Shown here: positions 27,510-39,002 of the stretch, piece by piece | How the letters are laid out: each line of letters begins with the position of its first letter | Position numbering within the stretch: position 1 is the stretch's first letter | Origin: Acidimicrobiales bacterium | GTDB lineage: Bacteria; Actinomycetota; Acidimicrobiia; Acidimicrobiales; Iamiaceae | Length of the DNA stretch: 64,000 nt | Assembly: GCA_030448105.1 (NCBI GenBank) | Contig: JAUJNP010000010.1 | Coordinates: 7,734-71,733 of the forward strand | Reading direction: 5' to 3' | The notes under the pieces: generated by a model | The model's database searches: none | The model's input: the letters and a program-made list of their open reading frames with translations, nothing else | Told to the model about the DNA's origin: nothing | Program-made: the position numbers and the translations under genes

Positions 27510-28964
27510 GTGGCCATCGTCGCCCTGTACGACGAGCAGTGCGAGCTGTGCCAGGCGAGCGTCTCCTGGATCCGTGTCCTGGACCGGCGTCGCCGCGTGA
27601 CCTGCCTGCCGGTGCAGGGCACCGACCTGGCCCTCATCTCCCCCGCCCTCGACGCGGAGGCGTGCCTACGAACGCTGCACGCCGTGGATGACGACGGCGT
27701 CGTGCACACGGGGTGGGAGGCCGTCCGACGGGTGTGGTCGGCGGTCCCCGTCGCCCGACCGCTGCTCGCCCTCACCGAACGCCACCGCGGGGCCGACCGG
27801 CTCGGCCGCCGCCTCGCCGAGGTCCTGCTCGACAGCCGGTGGGAGCTGGTTCGAGTACGCGGCGGACGGGCCCACGACCACCTCGAACCCCGGCCCATCA
27901 CCCCCCTCGGGCCGTTCTGGGTCTGCTACTCGGCCGAGCTCCTCCTGCGCCTACCGCTGGTGGCGTGGGCCACGTCACGATCCTTCGCCCGCCAGGCCCG
28001 CGACTGGGCCAGCACGCGAGGGCGCCGAGTCCGCCTCCTCGACGGCCGCCTCGAGATCTGCTTCCTCGGTGGTCCGCCGACCGCGGCGGTTCCTCTGGTG
28101 TTCGGTGAGCGCTTCACCATGGCCGTCTACCGCGGGGTGGCGGTGGACCCCGGGTCATCGCGGATGCGCCGCAGCCTGGCTCAGCACCTGGCCCACCTCG
28201 GCCAGACCATTCACACCGTCGTAGCCACCCACGCCCACGAGGAGCACGTGGGGAACCTCGACTGGCTGGCGGACCGGGTGGGTGCCGCCGTGCGGGTCGG
28301 GCCGGAGACGGCCCGGCTGCTGCAACCGCCGTACCGGCTGCCGTGGTGGCGGGCGGCGGTGATCGGCACCATCCCGGAGCTGCGGCGGTGGTCGCCGCTC
28401 GGCGACCGGGTCGCCACCGACGGCGGAGAGCTCCTCGTGCTTCCCGCGCCCGGGCACTGCGACGACCACGTCGTGTTCTTCGACCCCGTCGAGGGGGTGC
28501 TCTTCGCCGGCGACAGCTTCATGGGCGAGCACTTCGCCACCCCCAACGAGGACGTCGACGGCGACGCGTGGATCGCCACCCTCGAACGGCTCCAGGAGCT
28601 CGAGGTCAGCGTGCTGGTGGAGGCGCACGGGCACGTGCACACCCTGCGCCCGGACATCCCGGACGTTCCCGGTGTGGTCCTGCGGCGCGACCCGCAGGCG
28701 GCGATCGGGCGCAAGCTCCAGAACCTGCGCTGGCTGCGCGACCAGGTGGCCGTCGGGCGCCGGGAGGGGCTCTCGGACCGGGCCGTGGAGGCGACGTGCT
28801 ACCCGTGGGGCCCGCAGTGGTCCTGGGAGCACAAGGGAGTGGACGAGCTGGCTCGGCTGTTCACGGGAGGCCGCTTCTCGCGCACCCGGGTGGTCCGCTC
28901 GTTCCGGGAACGACCCGGCGAGGTCTTCCCGGAGCGCCTGGAGGTGCGCTTCACCCCCGCCTGA
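27510..28964 (+). CDS. Fusion of DCC thiol-disulfide oxidoreductase-like and metallo-beta-lactamase domains
   Basis: A 484-residue protein. Residues 3-110 resemble the DCC (DUF393) thioredoxin-like family: LYDEQCELCQASVSWI with a CxxC pair (Cys11, Cys14). From about 200 to 385 is a metallo-beta-lactamase fold: metal motif HAHEEH (241-246), a later PGHCDDHVVFF, FAGDSFMGEHF and EAHGHVH. A linker with an aromatic stretch (GPFWVCYSAELLLRLPLVAW) joins them. GTG start seven bases after TACCCT; the open frame extends upstream but overlaps mihF. No substrate can be assigned; redox-linked hydrolase or quinone-type chemistry are possibilities only. Confidence 0.8.
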   Translation: MAIVALYDEQCELCQASVSWIRVLDRRRRVTCLPVQGTDLALISPALDAEACLRTLHAVDDDGVVHTGWEAVRRVWSAVPVARPLLALTERHRGADRLGRRLAEVLLDSRWELVRVRGGRAHDHLEPRPITPLGPFWVCYSAELLLRLPLVAWATSRSFARQARDWASTRGRRVRLLDGRLEICFLGGPPTAAVPLVFGERFTMAVYRGVAVDPGSSRMRRSLAQHLAHLGQTIHTVVATHAHEEHVGNLDWLADRVGAAVRVGPETARLLQPPYRLPWWRAAVIGTIPELRRWSPLGDRVATDGGELLVLPAPGHCDDHVVFFDPVEGVLFAGDSFMGEHFATPNEDVDGDAWIATLERLQELEVSVLVEAHGHVHTLRPDIPDVPGVVLRRDPQAAIGRKLQNLRWLRDQVAVGRREGLSDRAVEATCYPWGPQWSWEHKGVDELARLFTGGRFSRTRVVRSFRERPGEVFPERLEVRFTPA

Positions 28965-28976
28965 CCACGACCGTCT

Positions 28977-29681
28977 TCAGGCGGGGGCGAGGTCGGCCAC
29001 CAGGGCGGCCGCAGCAGCCGCCGGGTCCTCGGCGCCGGTGACGGGGCGGCCGATCACGAGGAGGTCGGCGCCGGCCTCGAGGGCTTCGCGGGGCGTGGCC
29101 GTGCGGGCCTGGTCATGGCGGTCGGCGCCGGCGGGGCGGATCCCGGGCACCACCTTCACCATGGCGGGAGCCATCTGACGGGCCTCGAGGAGGTCGTCGG
29201 CGGCGCACACGATGCCCCCGCACCCGCCCTCCATGGCCACCTGTAGCCGCTTGGCCAGGATGTGGGGCGGCGCCCCGCGGTCGCTGGTGAGGATGGTGAC
29301 GGCCAGCGCCACCGGTTGGTCCAGGCCGGCGTTGCCGGCGCCTTCGGCCAGACCTTCCACACCGGCCCGCAGCATGTCGGGCCCCCCGAAGGCGTGCATG
29401 GTGACGTAGGACGCGCCGAGCGAGCCCAGCACCTTGGCCGCCTTGCCCACGGTGGTGGGGATGTCGTGCAGCTTCAGGTCGAGGAAGACGTCGTAGCCGA
29501 CCTCGACGAGGGGGGCGATGGCGTCCGGTCCGACCGCGCTGAACAGTTCCAGGCCCACCTTGGCCGTCCCGAAGTACGGACGCAGGCTGCGGGCCAGCCG
29601 CATGGCGGCCACGAGGTCGTCGACGTCGAGCACCAGGGCGAGCCGGTCGCGCGAGGCGGCCTCCGGGCCGGTGTCGGTCAT
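28977..29681 (-). CDS. pyrF: Orotidine 5'-phosphate decarboxylase
   Basis: Last step of UMP synthesis. The 234-residue barrel has LALVLDVDDL at its start, the catalytic Lys-Asp set in DVFLDLKLHDIPTTV, and the phosphate-binding VVPGIRPAGAD with GADLLVIGRPVTGAEDP. This is the E. coli/Bacillus type, not the longer mycobacterial type. ATG at 29681 overlaps the pyrD stop (ATGA). It is the last gene of the pyrR operon. Confidence 0.96.
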   Translation of the reverse strand: MTDTGPEAASRDRLALVLDVDDLVAAMRLARSLRPYFGTAKVGLELFSAVGPDAIAPLVEVGYDVFLDLKLHDIPTTVGKAAKVLGSLGASYVTMHAFGGPDMLRAGVEGLAEGAGNAGLDQPVALAVTILTSDRGAPPHILAKRLQVAMEGGCGGIVCAADDLLEARQMAPAMVKVVPGIRPAGADRHDQARTATPREALEAGADLLVIGRPVTGAEDPAAAAAALVADLAPA

Positions 29682-30589
29682 GCCATGCCTCCGATCAGCT
29701 CCTGCACCGCCCGCACGTGGTGGCGTCGGCACCAGTCTGTCAGCCCGGTCAACACCCGAGCGGGAGCCCGGGGATCGGCGAAGGTGGCGGTGCCGACCTG
29801 CACCGCGGAGGCCCCCGCCAGCAGCAGCTCCACCGCGCCGGCGGCGTCGGCCACCCCCCCGACGCCGACGATGGGCAGGTTGGGCAGGGCCTCGTGCACG
29901 TCGTGCACCGCCCGCACCGCCACCGGGTGGATGGCCGGGCCCGACAGGCCGCCACCGCCGCGGCCGAGGCGGAAGCGGCGGGTCTCGGGGTCGATGGCCA
30001 TGCCCATGACCGAGTTGACGAGGGTGACCGCCTCGGCCCCGCCGGCCCGGGCGGCTTCGGCGATGGCGCACAAGTCGGTGACGTTGGGACTGAGCTTGGC
30101 CCACCGGGGCCGCCCGCAGCTGGCCGAGGCGGCCAGCACGTCCGCCGTCGCCGAGGCCGAGTGGGCAAAGACGTCGGCCCGGGCCTCCACGTTGGGGCAC
30201 GACAGGTTGACCTCCACCGCCACCACCGAGGCGGGGGCGCCGGCCAGTAGGGCGGCGGCGCGCGCGAACTCGTCCACGCTTCGCCCCCAGATGCTGGCCA
30301 CCACCCGGGCACCGGCAGCCTCCAGCTCCGGCAGCTCGCCCTCCCGCCAGGCGGCCACGCCGGGTCCCTGGAGGCCGACGGCGTTGAGCATCCCCGCCGG
30401 CGTCTCGTGGATGCGGGGCGCAGGGTTGCCGGCCCACGGCTCGGGCGACAGAGACTTCACCACCACCGCCCCCAGGCTCGAGAGGTCGAAGTAGCGCCCC
30501 AGCTCGGCACCGTGACCCGAGCACCCCGACGCCGTCATCACCGGGTTCGGAAGCGGGATCGATCCGACCCGCGTCGACAGGTCCACCAC
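29678..30589 (-). CDS. pyrD: Dihydroorotate dehydrogenase, class 1B-like
   Basis: Oxidises dihydroorotate to orotate. The 303-residue flavin barrel has PVMTASGCSGHGAEL, VKSLSPEPWAGNPAPRI with ETPAGMLNAVGLQGPGV, and VEVNLSCPNV carrying the class 1 catalytic cysteine, then LVNSVMGMAIDPETRR. It resembles class 1B enzymes, which pass electrons through a PyrK iron-sulfur partner to NAD, yet no pyrK is in this operon. Two adjacent GTG codons (30589 and 30586) can start it; neither has a strong Shine-Dalgarno. Confidence 0.9.
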   Translation of the reverse strand: MVDLSTRVGSIPLPNPVMTASGCSGHGAELGRYFDLSSLGAVVVKSLSPEPWAGNPAPRIHETPAGMLNAVGLQGPGVAAWREGELPELEAAGARVVASIWGRSVDEFARAAALLAGAPASVVAVEVNLSCPNVEARADVFAHSASATADVLAASASCGRPRWAKLSPNVTDLCAIAEAARAGGAEAVTLVNSVMGMAIDPETRRFRLGRGGGGLSGPAIHPVAVRAVHDVHEALPNLPIVGVGGVADAAGAVELLLAGASAVQVGTATFADPRAPARVLTGLTDWCRRHHVRAVQELIGGMA

Positions 30590-30612
30590 ACCCCCGGTCG
30601 TACCTCGGCGGG

Positions 30613-33913
<3,301 letters not shown>

Positions 33914-33930
<17 letters not shown>

Positions 33931-35023
33931 GGGTCTCCATGAGCTCGGCGAAGTCGGCGAAGAGGTAGGCGGCGTCGTGGGGGCCGGGGCCGGCCTCGGG
34001 GTGGTGCTGCACACCGAAGGCGGGCACGTCGGTGGCGCGGATCCCCTCGACCACGCCGTCATTGAGGTTGACGTGGGTGACCTCGCCGCTCGACAGACTG
34101 CCCTCGGCGACCGCGAAGTTGTGGTTCTGGCTGGTGATCTCCACCGCGCCGTCCCGGAGGCGGCGCACGGGGTGGTTGCCGCCGTGGTGGCCGAAGGGCA
34201 GCTTCTCGATGCGGGCCCCCATCGCCGCCGCCAGCAGCTGGTGGCCGAGGCAGATCCCGAACACCGGTACCTCCCCGAGCAGGGCACCGATGGCCTCCAC
34301 CGCGTACCCGACGGTGGCGGGATCTCCGGGGCCGTTGGAGAGGAACACCCCGTCGGGCCGGCGGGCCAGCACGTCGGCGGCCGGGGTGGATGCCGGCACC
34401 ACCTCCACGGTGGCCAGCTCGGACAGGTGGCGCAGGATGGTCGTCTTGATGCCGAAGTCGTAGGCCACCACCCGGTACCGTCCCGAGCCGACGGTGTAGG
34501 GCTGAGCGGTGGTGACCCCGGCCACCAGGTCCACGCCGTCGGTGCCCGGTTCGGCCAGGGCGGCCGCTTTCAGGGTGGCAACGTCGGCGGTGCCGAACGC
34601 GCCGGGCATGGCGCCGGCCTCGCGGATGTGGCGGGTGAGGCGACGGGTGTCGACCCCGGCGATGCCGGGCACGCCGTGGTGGCGGAGCCAGGCGTCGAGG
34701 CCGCCCTCGCTGCGCCAGTTGCTCCGGCGCCGGGCCAGCTCGCGCACCACCACCCCCCGGCACGCCGGGCGGCCGCTCTCGTCGTCGGCGCCGTTCACGC
34801 CGTAGTTGCCGATGTGGGGGTAGGTGAAGGTGATGACCTGGCCGGCGTAGGAGGGGTCGGTGATGACCTCCTGGTAGCCGGTGAGCACGGTGTTGAACAC
34901 CACCTCTCCGCCGGCCACGCCCCCCGGCGGGTCGGCGCCGACGGCCTCACCCTCGAAGGTGGTGCCGTCGGCCAGGACCAGGTGGGAGGTGCGCACGGTG
35001 CCCGGGCACCCGGGCTCGCTCAC
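33914..35023 (-). CDS. carA: Carbamoyl phosphate synthase small chain
   Basis: The glutaminase subunit delivering ammonia to CarB. The 369 residues comprise the N-terminal small-subunit domain ([43 protein letters not shown]) and a class I glutamine amidotransferase domain with nucleophile Cys in [11 protein letters not shown] and His/Glu in [16 protein letters not shown] at 35023 overlaps the pyrC stop (GTGA). Confidence 0.97.
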
Positions 35024-36306
35024 CGCTGCGCCTCCCCGTCGACGACGACCGGCTCGCCCGCCAGCACCGTGTGGCGCACCTTCCCGGTGACGGGCCGGCC
35101 GGCGAAGGGCGAGTTGCGGCTGCGGCTGGCGGACGCGCCCGGATCGACCACCCAGCCGGCCTCGGGGTCGATGACGCACAGGTGGGCGGCGCCGCCCTCG
35201 GCCACGGGCCCGCCGTGTTCGGGCGCCAGCCCGGCGATGGCGGCCGGCTGCCAGCTGAGGTGGGCCAGGACCGCCTCGAGGGGCAGGCCGGAGCACTCGA
35301 GGGCCAGGACCAGCGCCGTCTCCAGCCCCAGCATCCCCGGCGGAGCCTGGTCGAAGGGTTGCTCCTTGGCCTCGGCCGTGTGGGGGGCGTGGTCGGTGGC
35401 GATGGCGTCGACGGTGCCGTCGGCCAGCCCTGCTCGCAGCGCGGCCACGTCGGCGTCGGTCCGCAGGGGCGGGTTCACCTTGAACACGGGGTCATAGGAC
35501 GCGCAGCGCTCGGCCGTGAGGGTGAGGTGGTGGGGCGTGACCTCGGCGGTCACGGCCACGCGGTCGGCACGGGCAGCCCGGACCATGGCCACCGATCCCC
35601 CGGTGGACAGGTGCTGCAGGTGGATGCGGGCGCCGGTGAGGCGGGCCAGGGAGATGTCGCGCATCACCATCAGCTCCTCGGCCTCGGCCGGCTGGCCGGC
35701 GATCCCGAGCCGGCTCGACCACTCCCCTTCGTGCATGTGGCCGCCGGCGGCCAGCCCCTCGTCCTCGCAGTGCTGGGCCAGCACGACCTGCTGGGGGAGC
35801 CCGGTGGTGTACTCCATGGCCCGCCGCATCAGCCGGGTGTCCTGCACGCCGCGGCCATCGTCGGTGAAGAGGCGGACGCCCAGTTCGGCCATCTCGGCCA
35901 GGGGGGCGAGCTGGGTGCCGGCCCGGCCCACGGTGATGGTCCCCGCCGGGGCCACCTGGCACAGCGCGGTGCGGCCCAGCTCCTGCACCTCCCGCACGAC
36001 CGCCGCCGAGTCGACCGCGGGTGTGGTGTTGGGCATGGCCACCACCGCGGTGAACCCGCCGAGGGCGGCGGCCCGGCTCCCCGTCTCGACCGTCTCGGCC
36101 TCCTCCAGGCCGGGCTGGCGGAGGTGGGCGTGCAGGTCGACCAGCCCGGGGGCGACGACGCAGCCGCCCGCGTCGAGCACCCGGTCGGCGGAGAGGTCGG
36201 GGCCGACGGCGGCGATGCGGCCGCCGTCGATCACCACGTCGGCGGGGCGGGCGCCGGTGGCGTCGATCACCCGGCCGCCCTTGATGACCAGTGAAGTTTC
36301 CCTCAC
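35020..36306 (-). CDS. pyrC: Dihydroorotase
   Basis: Cyclises carbamoyl aspartate to dihydroorotate. The 428-residue amidohydrolase has the metal motif [10 protein letters not shown] (about 58-67), further histidines in AQHCEDEGL and [11 protein letters not shown], and the catalytic Asp in [10 protein letters not shown]. This is the longer class I type encoded with pyrB in Gram-positives. GTG at 36306 overlaps the pyrB stop (GTGA); an upstream in-frame stretch lies inside pyrB. Confidence 0.97.
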   Translation of the reverse strand: MRETSLVIKGGRVIDATGARPADVVIDGGRIAAVGPDLSADRVLDAGGCVVAPGLVDLHAHLRQPGLEEAETVETGSRAAALGGFTAVVAMPNTTPAVDSAAVVREVQELGRTALCQVAPAGTITVGRAGTQLAPLAEMAELGVRLFTDDGRGVQDTRLMRRAMEYTTGLPQQVVLAQHCEDEGLAAGGHMHEGEWSSRLGIAGQPAEAEELMVMRDISLARLTGARIHLQHLSTGGSVAMVRAARADRVAVTAEVTPHHLTLTAERCASYDPVFKVNPPLRTDADVAALRAGLADGTVDAIATDHAPHTAEAKEQPFDQAPPGMLGLETALVLALECSGLPLEAVLAHLSWQPAAIAGLAPEHGGPVAEGGAAHLCVIDPEAGWVVDPGASASRSRNSPFAGRPVTGKVRHTVLAGEPVVVDGEAQR

Positions 36307-37307
36307 GCGTCGACCTCGGCCGGCCGGCGCAGCGGCTCCTCGGGGTCGAGGGCGAGGGCGTCGGTGGTGGGCACCCGGTCGGTGCCCGCTCCCAGCAGCA
36401 GGTACAGGACGGCCATGCGCACGGCCACGCCGTTGCGCACCTGGTCGACGATCGTCGACGCCGGGAGGTCGGCCACCTCGGGGGCGATCTCCACGCCCCG
36501 GTTCATCGGCCCTGGGTGCATGACGATGGCCCCGTCGGCCAGCCGGCCAGCCCTGCGCACGGTGAGGCCGAAGCGGGCGGTGTACTCCCGCAGCGAGGGC
36601 ACGAGGGCCTCGGTCATGCGCTCGCGCTGCATGCGCAGCAGGTACACCACGTCGACGTTCGGCAGCACGGCGTCGAGGTCGTGGCTGGTCTCCACCGGCC
36701 AACCGGTGAGATCCGGGGGCAGCAGCGTGCCAGGGGCGACCAGGGTGACGGTGGCGCCGAGGGCGGTGAACGCCAGCACGTCGGAGCGGGCCACACGGGA
36801 GTGCTTCACGTCGCCGACCACGGCGATGTGGCGGCCGTCCAGCCCTCCGAGGCGCTGGCGGATCGTGTACAGGTCGAGCAGGGCCTGGGTGGGGTGCTCG
36901 TGCCAGCCGTCGCCGGCGTTGACCACCGATGCGCCCACCCAGCTCGCCACCCGCTGCGGTGCCCCCGAGGAGGAGTGGCGCACGACGATGGCGTCGACCC
37001 CCATGGCCTCGATGGTGAGGGCGGTGTCGCGCAGCGACTCGCCCTTCTTCACCGAGGAGCTGGACACGCTGAAGCTCATGGTGTCGGCCGACAGCCGCTT
37101 GGCCGCGGCCTCGAACGACAGCCGGGTGCGGGTGGAGTCCTCGTAGAAGAGCGAGGCCACCGTCTTGCCCCGCAGGGCCGGCACCCTGGGGATGGCCCGC
37201 TCGCTCACCTCCACGAAGGAGTCGGTGAGGCGCAGGACCTCCTCGATGCCGGCGGCCCCGCCCAGGTCCTCGATCGACAGGAGGTGTCGTAGAGGCGCCA
37301 CCGTCAC
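36303..37307 (-). CDS. pyrB: Aspartate carbamoyltransferase catalytic subunit
   Basis: Condenses carbamoyl phosphate with aspartate. The 334-residue product shows the carbamoyl-phosphate loop [19 protein letters not shown], the [11 protein letters not shown] loop, and [12 protein letters not shown] plus [11 protein letters not shown]. No pyrI regulatory gene is present, as expected when PyrR controls the operon. GTG at 37307 overlaps the pyrR stop (GTGA). Confidence 0.97.
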   Translation of the reverse strand: MTVAPLRHLLSIEDLGGAAGIEEVLRLTDSFVEVSERAIPRVPALRGKTVASLFYEDSTRTRLSFEAAAKRLSADTMSFSVSSSSVKKGESLRDTALTIEAMGVDAIVVRHSSSGAPQRVASWVGASVVNAGDGWHEHPTQALLDLYTIRQRLGGLDGRHIAVVGDVKHSRVARSDVLAFTALGATVTLVAPGTLLPPDLTGWPVETSHDLDAVLPNVDVVYLLRMQRERMTEALVPSLREYTARFGLTVRRAGRLADGAIVMHPGPMNRGVEIAPEVADLPASTIVDQVRNGVAVRMAVLYLLLGAGTDRVPTTDALALDPEEPLRRPAEVDA

Positions 37308-37870
37308 CGCCTCATCTCGCCGAGGTCGACGCCGTCGGCGTGCACGTCGACCACCTCGTCACGGCGGGTGGGCAGGTTCTTGCCCACGAAGTCGGGGCGG
37401 ATGGGCAGCTCCCGGTGACCGCGGTCGATCATTACCGCCAGCTGCACCGCCCTGGCCCTCCCGTAGTCGTTGAGGGCGTTGAGGGCGGCCCGGATGGTGC
37501 GCCCGGTGAAGAGCACGTCGTCGACCAGGACGACGATCCGCCCGTCGATGTCGAACGGGATGTGGGTGACCGCCTCGGGCAGCACTGGGCGCAGGCCGAT
37601 GTCGTCGCGGTAGAAGGCCACGTCGAGGCGGCCGACCTCCAGCTCCACCCCTTCGATGGCCTGCAACGCCTCGGCCAACCGCTCGGCGATGGGCACGCCG
37701 CCGGTCTGGAGGCCGATCACCTCGACGCGGTCGAGGCCGTGGTTGCGCTCGATCACCTCGTGGGCCATCCGCCAGATGGCCCGGTGGAGGTCCTCTCGCT
37801 CCAGCACCCGGGTGCGGGCAGAGAAAACGCCCCCGTAAGGGGGCGCAATGCGGCGTTCGCGTTCGGCCAA
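37304..37870 (-). CDS. pyrR: Bifunctional pyr operon regulator / uracil phosphoribosyltransferase
   Basis: PyrR binds UMP or PRPP and, when UMP-bound, a stem-loop in pyr mRNA; it also has uracil phosphoribosyltransferase activity. The core [26 protein letters not shown] and the PRPP loop [21 protein letters not shown] are clear. Start is uncertain: TTG at 37870 has AGGAGG four bases upstream and gives 188 residues; GTG at 37807 (VLERED, 167 residues) lies past the terminator hairpin but lacks a Shine-Dalgarno. First gene of the operon, preceded by its own binding loop. Confidence 0.93.
   Translation of the reverse strand: MAERERRIAPPYGGVFSARTRVLEREDLHRAIWRMAHEVIERNHGLDRVEVIGLQTGGVPIAERLAEALQAIEGVELEVGRLDVAFYRDDIGLRPVLPEAVTHIPFDIDGRIVVLVDDVLFTGRTIRAALNALNDYGRARAVQLAVMIDRGHRELPIRPDFVGKNLPTRRDEVVDVHADGVDLGEMRR
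37824..37845 (-). terminator. Intrinsic terminator / attenuator at the 5' end of pyrR
   Basis: On the minus strand seven-base arms CGCCCCC and GGGGGCG close a four-base loop and are followed directly by TTTT. It lies between the two candidate pyrR starts, in a genome region where such U-tailed hairpins are otherwise not seen. Together with the PyrR loop 41 bases upstream this suggests transcription attenuation of the pyr operon. Confidence 0.75.
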
Positions 37871-37886
37871 CGTCCCTCCTGTCCGT

Positions 37887-37906
37887 GCGGGCCTCACCGG
37901 ACCCGC
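37887..37906 (-). promoter_or_regulatory. PyrR binding loop in the pyr leader RNA
   Basis: The leader RNA folds as GCGGG, bulged U, CC, loop GGUGA, GG, CCCGC. This fits the PyrR-recognised consensus ARUCCNGNGAGGYU, with the outer A-U pair replaced by a matching G-C pair. It lies seven bases before the AGGAGG of pyrR. PyrR with UMP should stabilise it and lower expression. A TACGGT -10 box about 30 bases upstream (near 37922) could be the promoter. Confidence 0.8.
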
Positions 37907-37941
37907 TTCACGGTCAGGACGTGACCGTACCACGCCCATCT

Positions 37942-38475
37942 CTAGGCGTCCCGGCGACGCCAGACGACGTGGGAGCCCTCGGCCTGGCCCCGGCGTTCGA
38001 AGCCGCACGCCGCCAGCACACCCTCGGCCGCCGCGTTGTCCCGGTGGACCCGGGCGTACACCTGGCCGAACCCGAGGCTCGGGCCGAGGGCCCAGTCGCT
38101 CACCAGCCCGACGGCGGCGGTGGCCAGGCCGGTGCCGCGGAACGCCGGCGCCACCCAGAAGCCGAGCTCGGCCCAGCGGCGCACGGGGTCGCGCACGACC
38201 AGGCCCACCTCGCCCCGCACCGTGTCGTCGTCCATCCCGGCCACCACCAGGTCGATGGCCACGCCGGCGGCGCGGCGGGCGGGGCCACCGGCGATCCACG
38301 CTTCGGCGTCGGCCTCGCTGCACGCGGCGGGGACGTCGGCCACGGCGGCCAGGCTCGGATCGGCCCACGCCGTCGCCAGCGCCCGGGCGTCGCCCTCCAC
38401 CCATGGCCGCAGGCGGACTCCGGCGGTCGGGTGCACCAGCGGTGGATCCGGCAGCGGCAGCGCGGGGGCGGGCAC
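37942..38475 (-). CDS. GNAT-family N-acetyltransferase (RimJ/RimL-like)
   Basis: A 177-residue acetyl-CoA-dependent acetyltransferase. It begins VHPTAGVRLRPWVEGDARALATAW, with the acetyl-CoA loop in FWVAPAFRGTGLATAAVGLV and a C-terminal ARVHRDNAAAEGVLAACGFERRG, the pattern of RimJ/RimL-type enzymes that acetylate protein N-termini or small amines. Substrate unknown. GTG at 38475 is seven bases after TAGCGT. It lies upstream of pyrR with 71 bases between. Confidence 0.85.
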   Translation of the reverse strand: MPAPALPLPDPPLVHPTAGVRLRPWVEGDARALATAWADPSLAAVADVPAACSEADAEAWIAGGPARRAAGVAIDLVVAGMDDDTVRGEVGLVVRDPVRRWAELGFWVAPAFRGTGLATAAVGLVSDWALGPSLGFGQVYARVHRDNAAAEGVLAACGFERRGQAEGSHVVWRRRDA

Positions 38476-38502
38476 CGTCCCGACGCTACGCCGGTGTACC
38501 GT
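38476..38502. promoter_or_regulatory. Divergent promoters (GNAT gene / membrane protein gene)
   Basis: Minus strand: TAGCGT (38488-38483), seven bases, GTG at 38475. Plus strand: TACCGT (38497-38502), giving a leader of about 30 bases that carries GAGGAGGG before the ATG at 38540. Confidence 0.5.
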
Positions 38503-38539
38503 CCGGCGACGCCTGGTCGCCCGAGGAGGGCATGCACCC

Positions 38540-38982
38540 ATGAGCCCCACCCGGGTCGACCGCGCCGCCGCCTCGCTGCTCACGGGAGCAGCCGGCGCCA
38601 CCCTGCTCCTGGCGGCCACGTTCCTGCCGTGGGCCCGGCGGGGAGCCGGTTCCAGCATCGCCGCCCGGCGCCTCGGCGACCTCCTGCTGTCGGGCACGGT
38701 GGAGGCCTGGGCCCCCCGGTGGCTGGCGCCGCCGTCTACGTCGTGCCGGTGGCGGGCGCCCTGCTGCTCATCGGGTGCGGCCTCGGTGGGCGCGGCGGAG
38801 CGCTGGTGGCGGCGGCGGGGCTGGTGCCCGCCGGCGTGGTCACCGGTCTCACCGTCGCCGCCCTCCCCCGCCGCCACGCCCTCGACCTGGGAACCGGCGC
38901 CGTGCTGGCCGCCGTCGGATTGTGCCTGGGAGCAGCGTCCGCCATCCTCACCGCAGGTGCGGCGCCTCGCCGGCTGGGCTGA
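38540..38982 (+). pseudogene. Small four-helix membrane protein, frameshifted
   Basis: The first frame reads MSPTRVDRAAASLLTGAAGA with a membrane helix (about residues 11-28), then VEAWAP; after a run of six C (38712-38717) the coding sense continues in the -1 frame as VYVVPVAGALLLIGCGLGG with three more hydrophobic helices to RRLG at 38982. Adding one C to the run restores a single 147-residue reading frame. It is either a sequencing or assembly error, a real loss, or slippage-based control. Family not recognised. Its stop is 20 bases before the zinc-ribbon gene, so they are probably one operon. Confidence 0.7.
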
Positions 38983-39002
38983 CTCGACGACGGGAGCATC
39001 GG

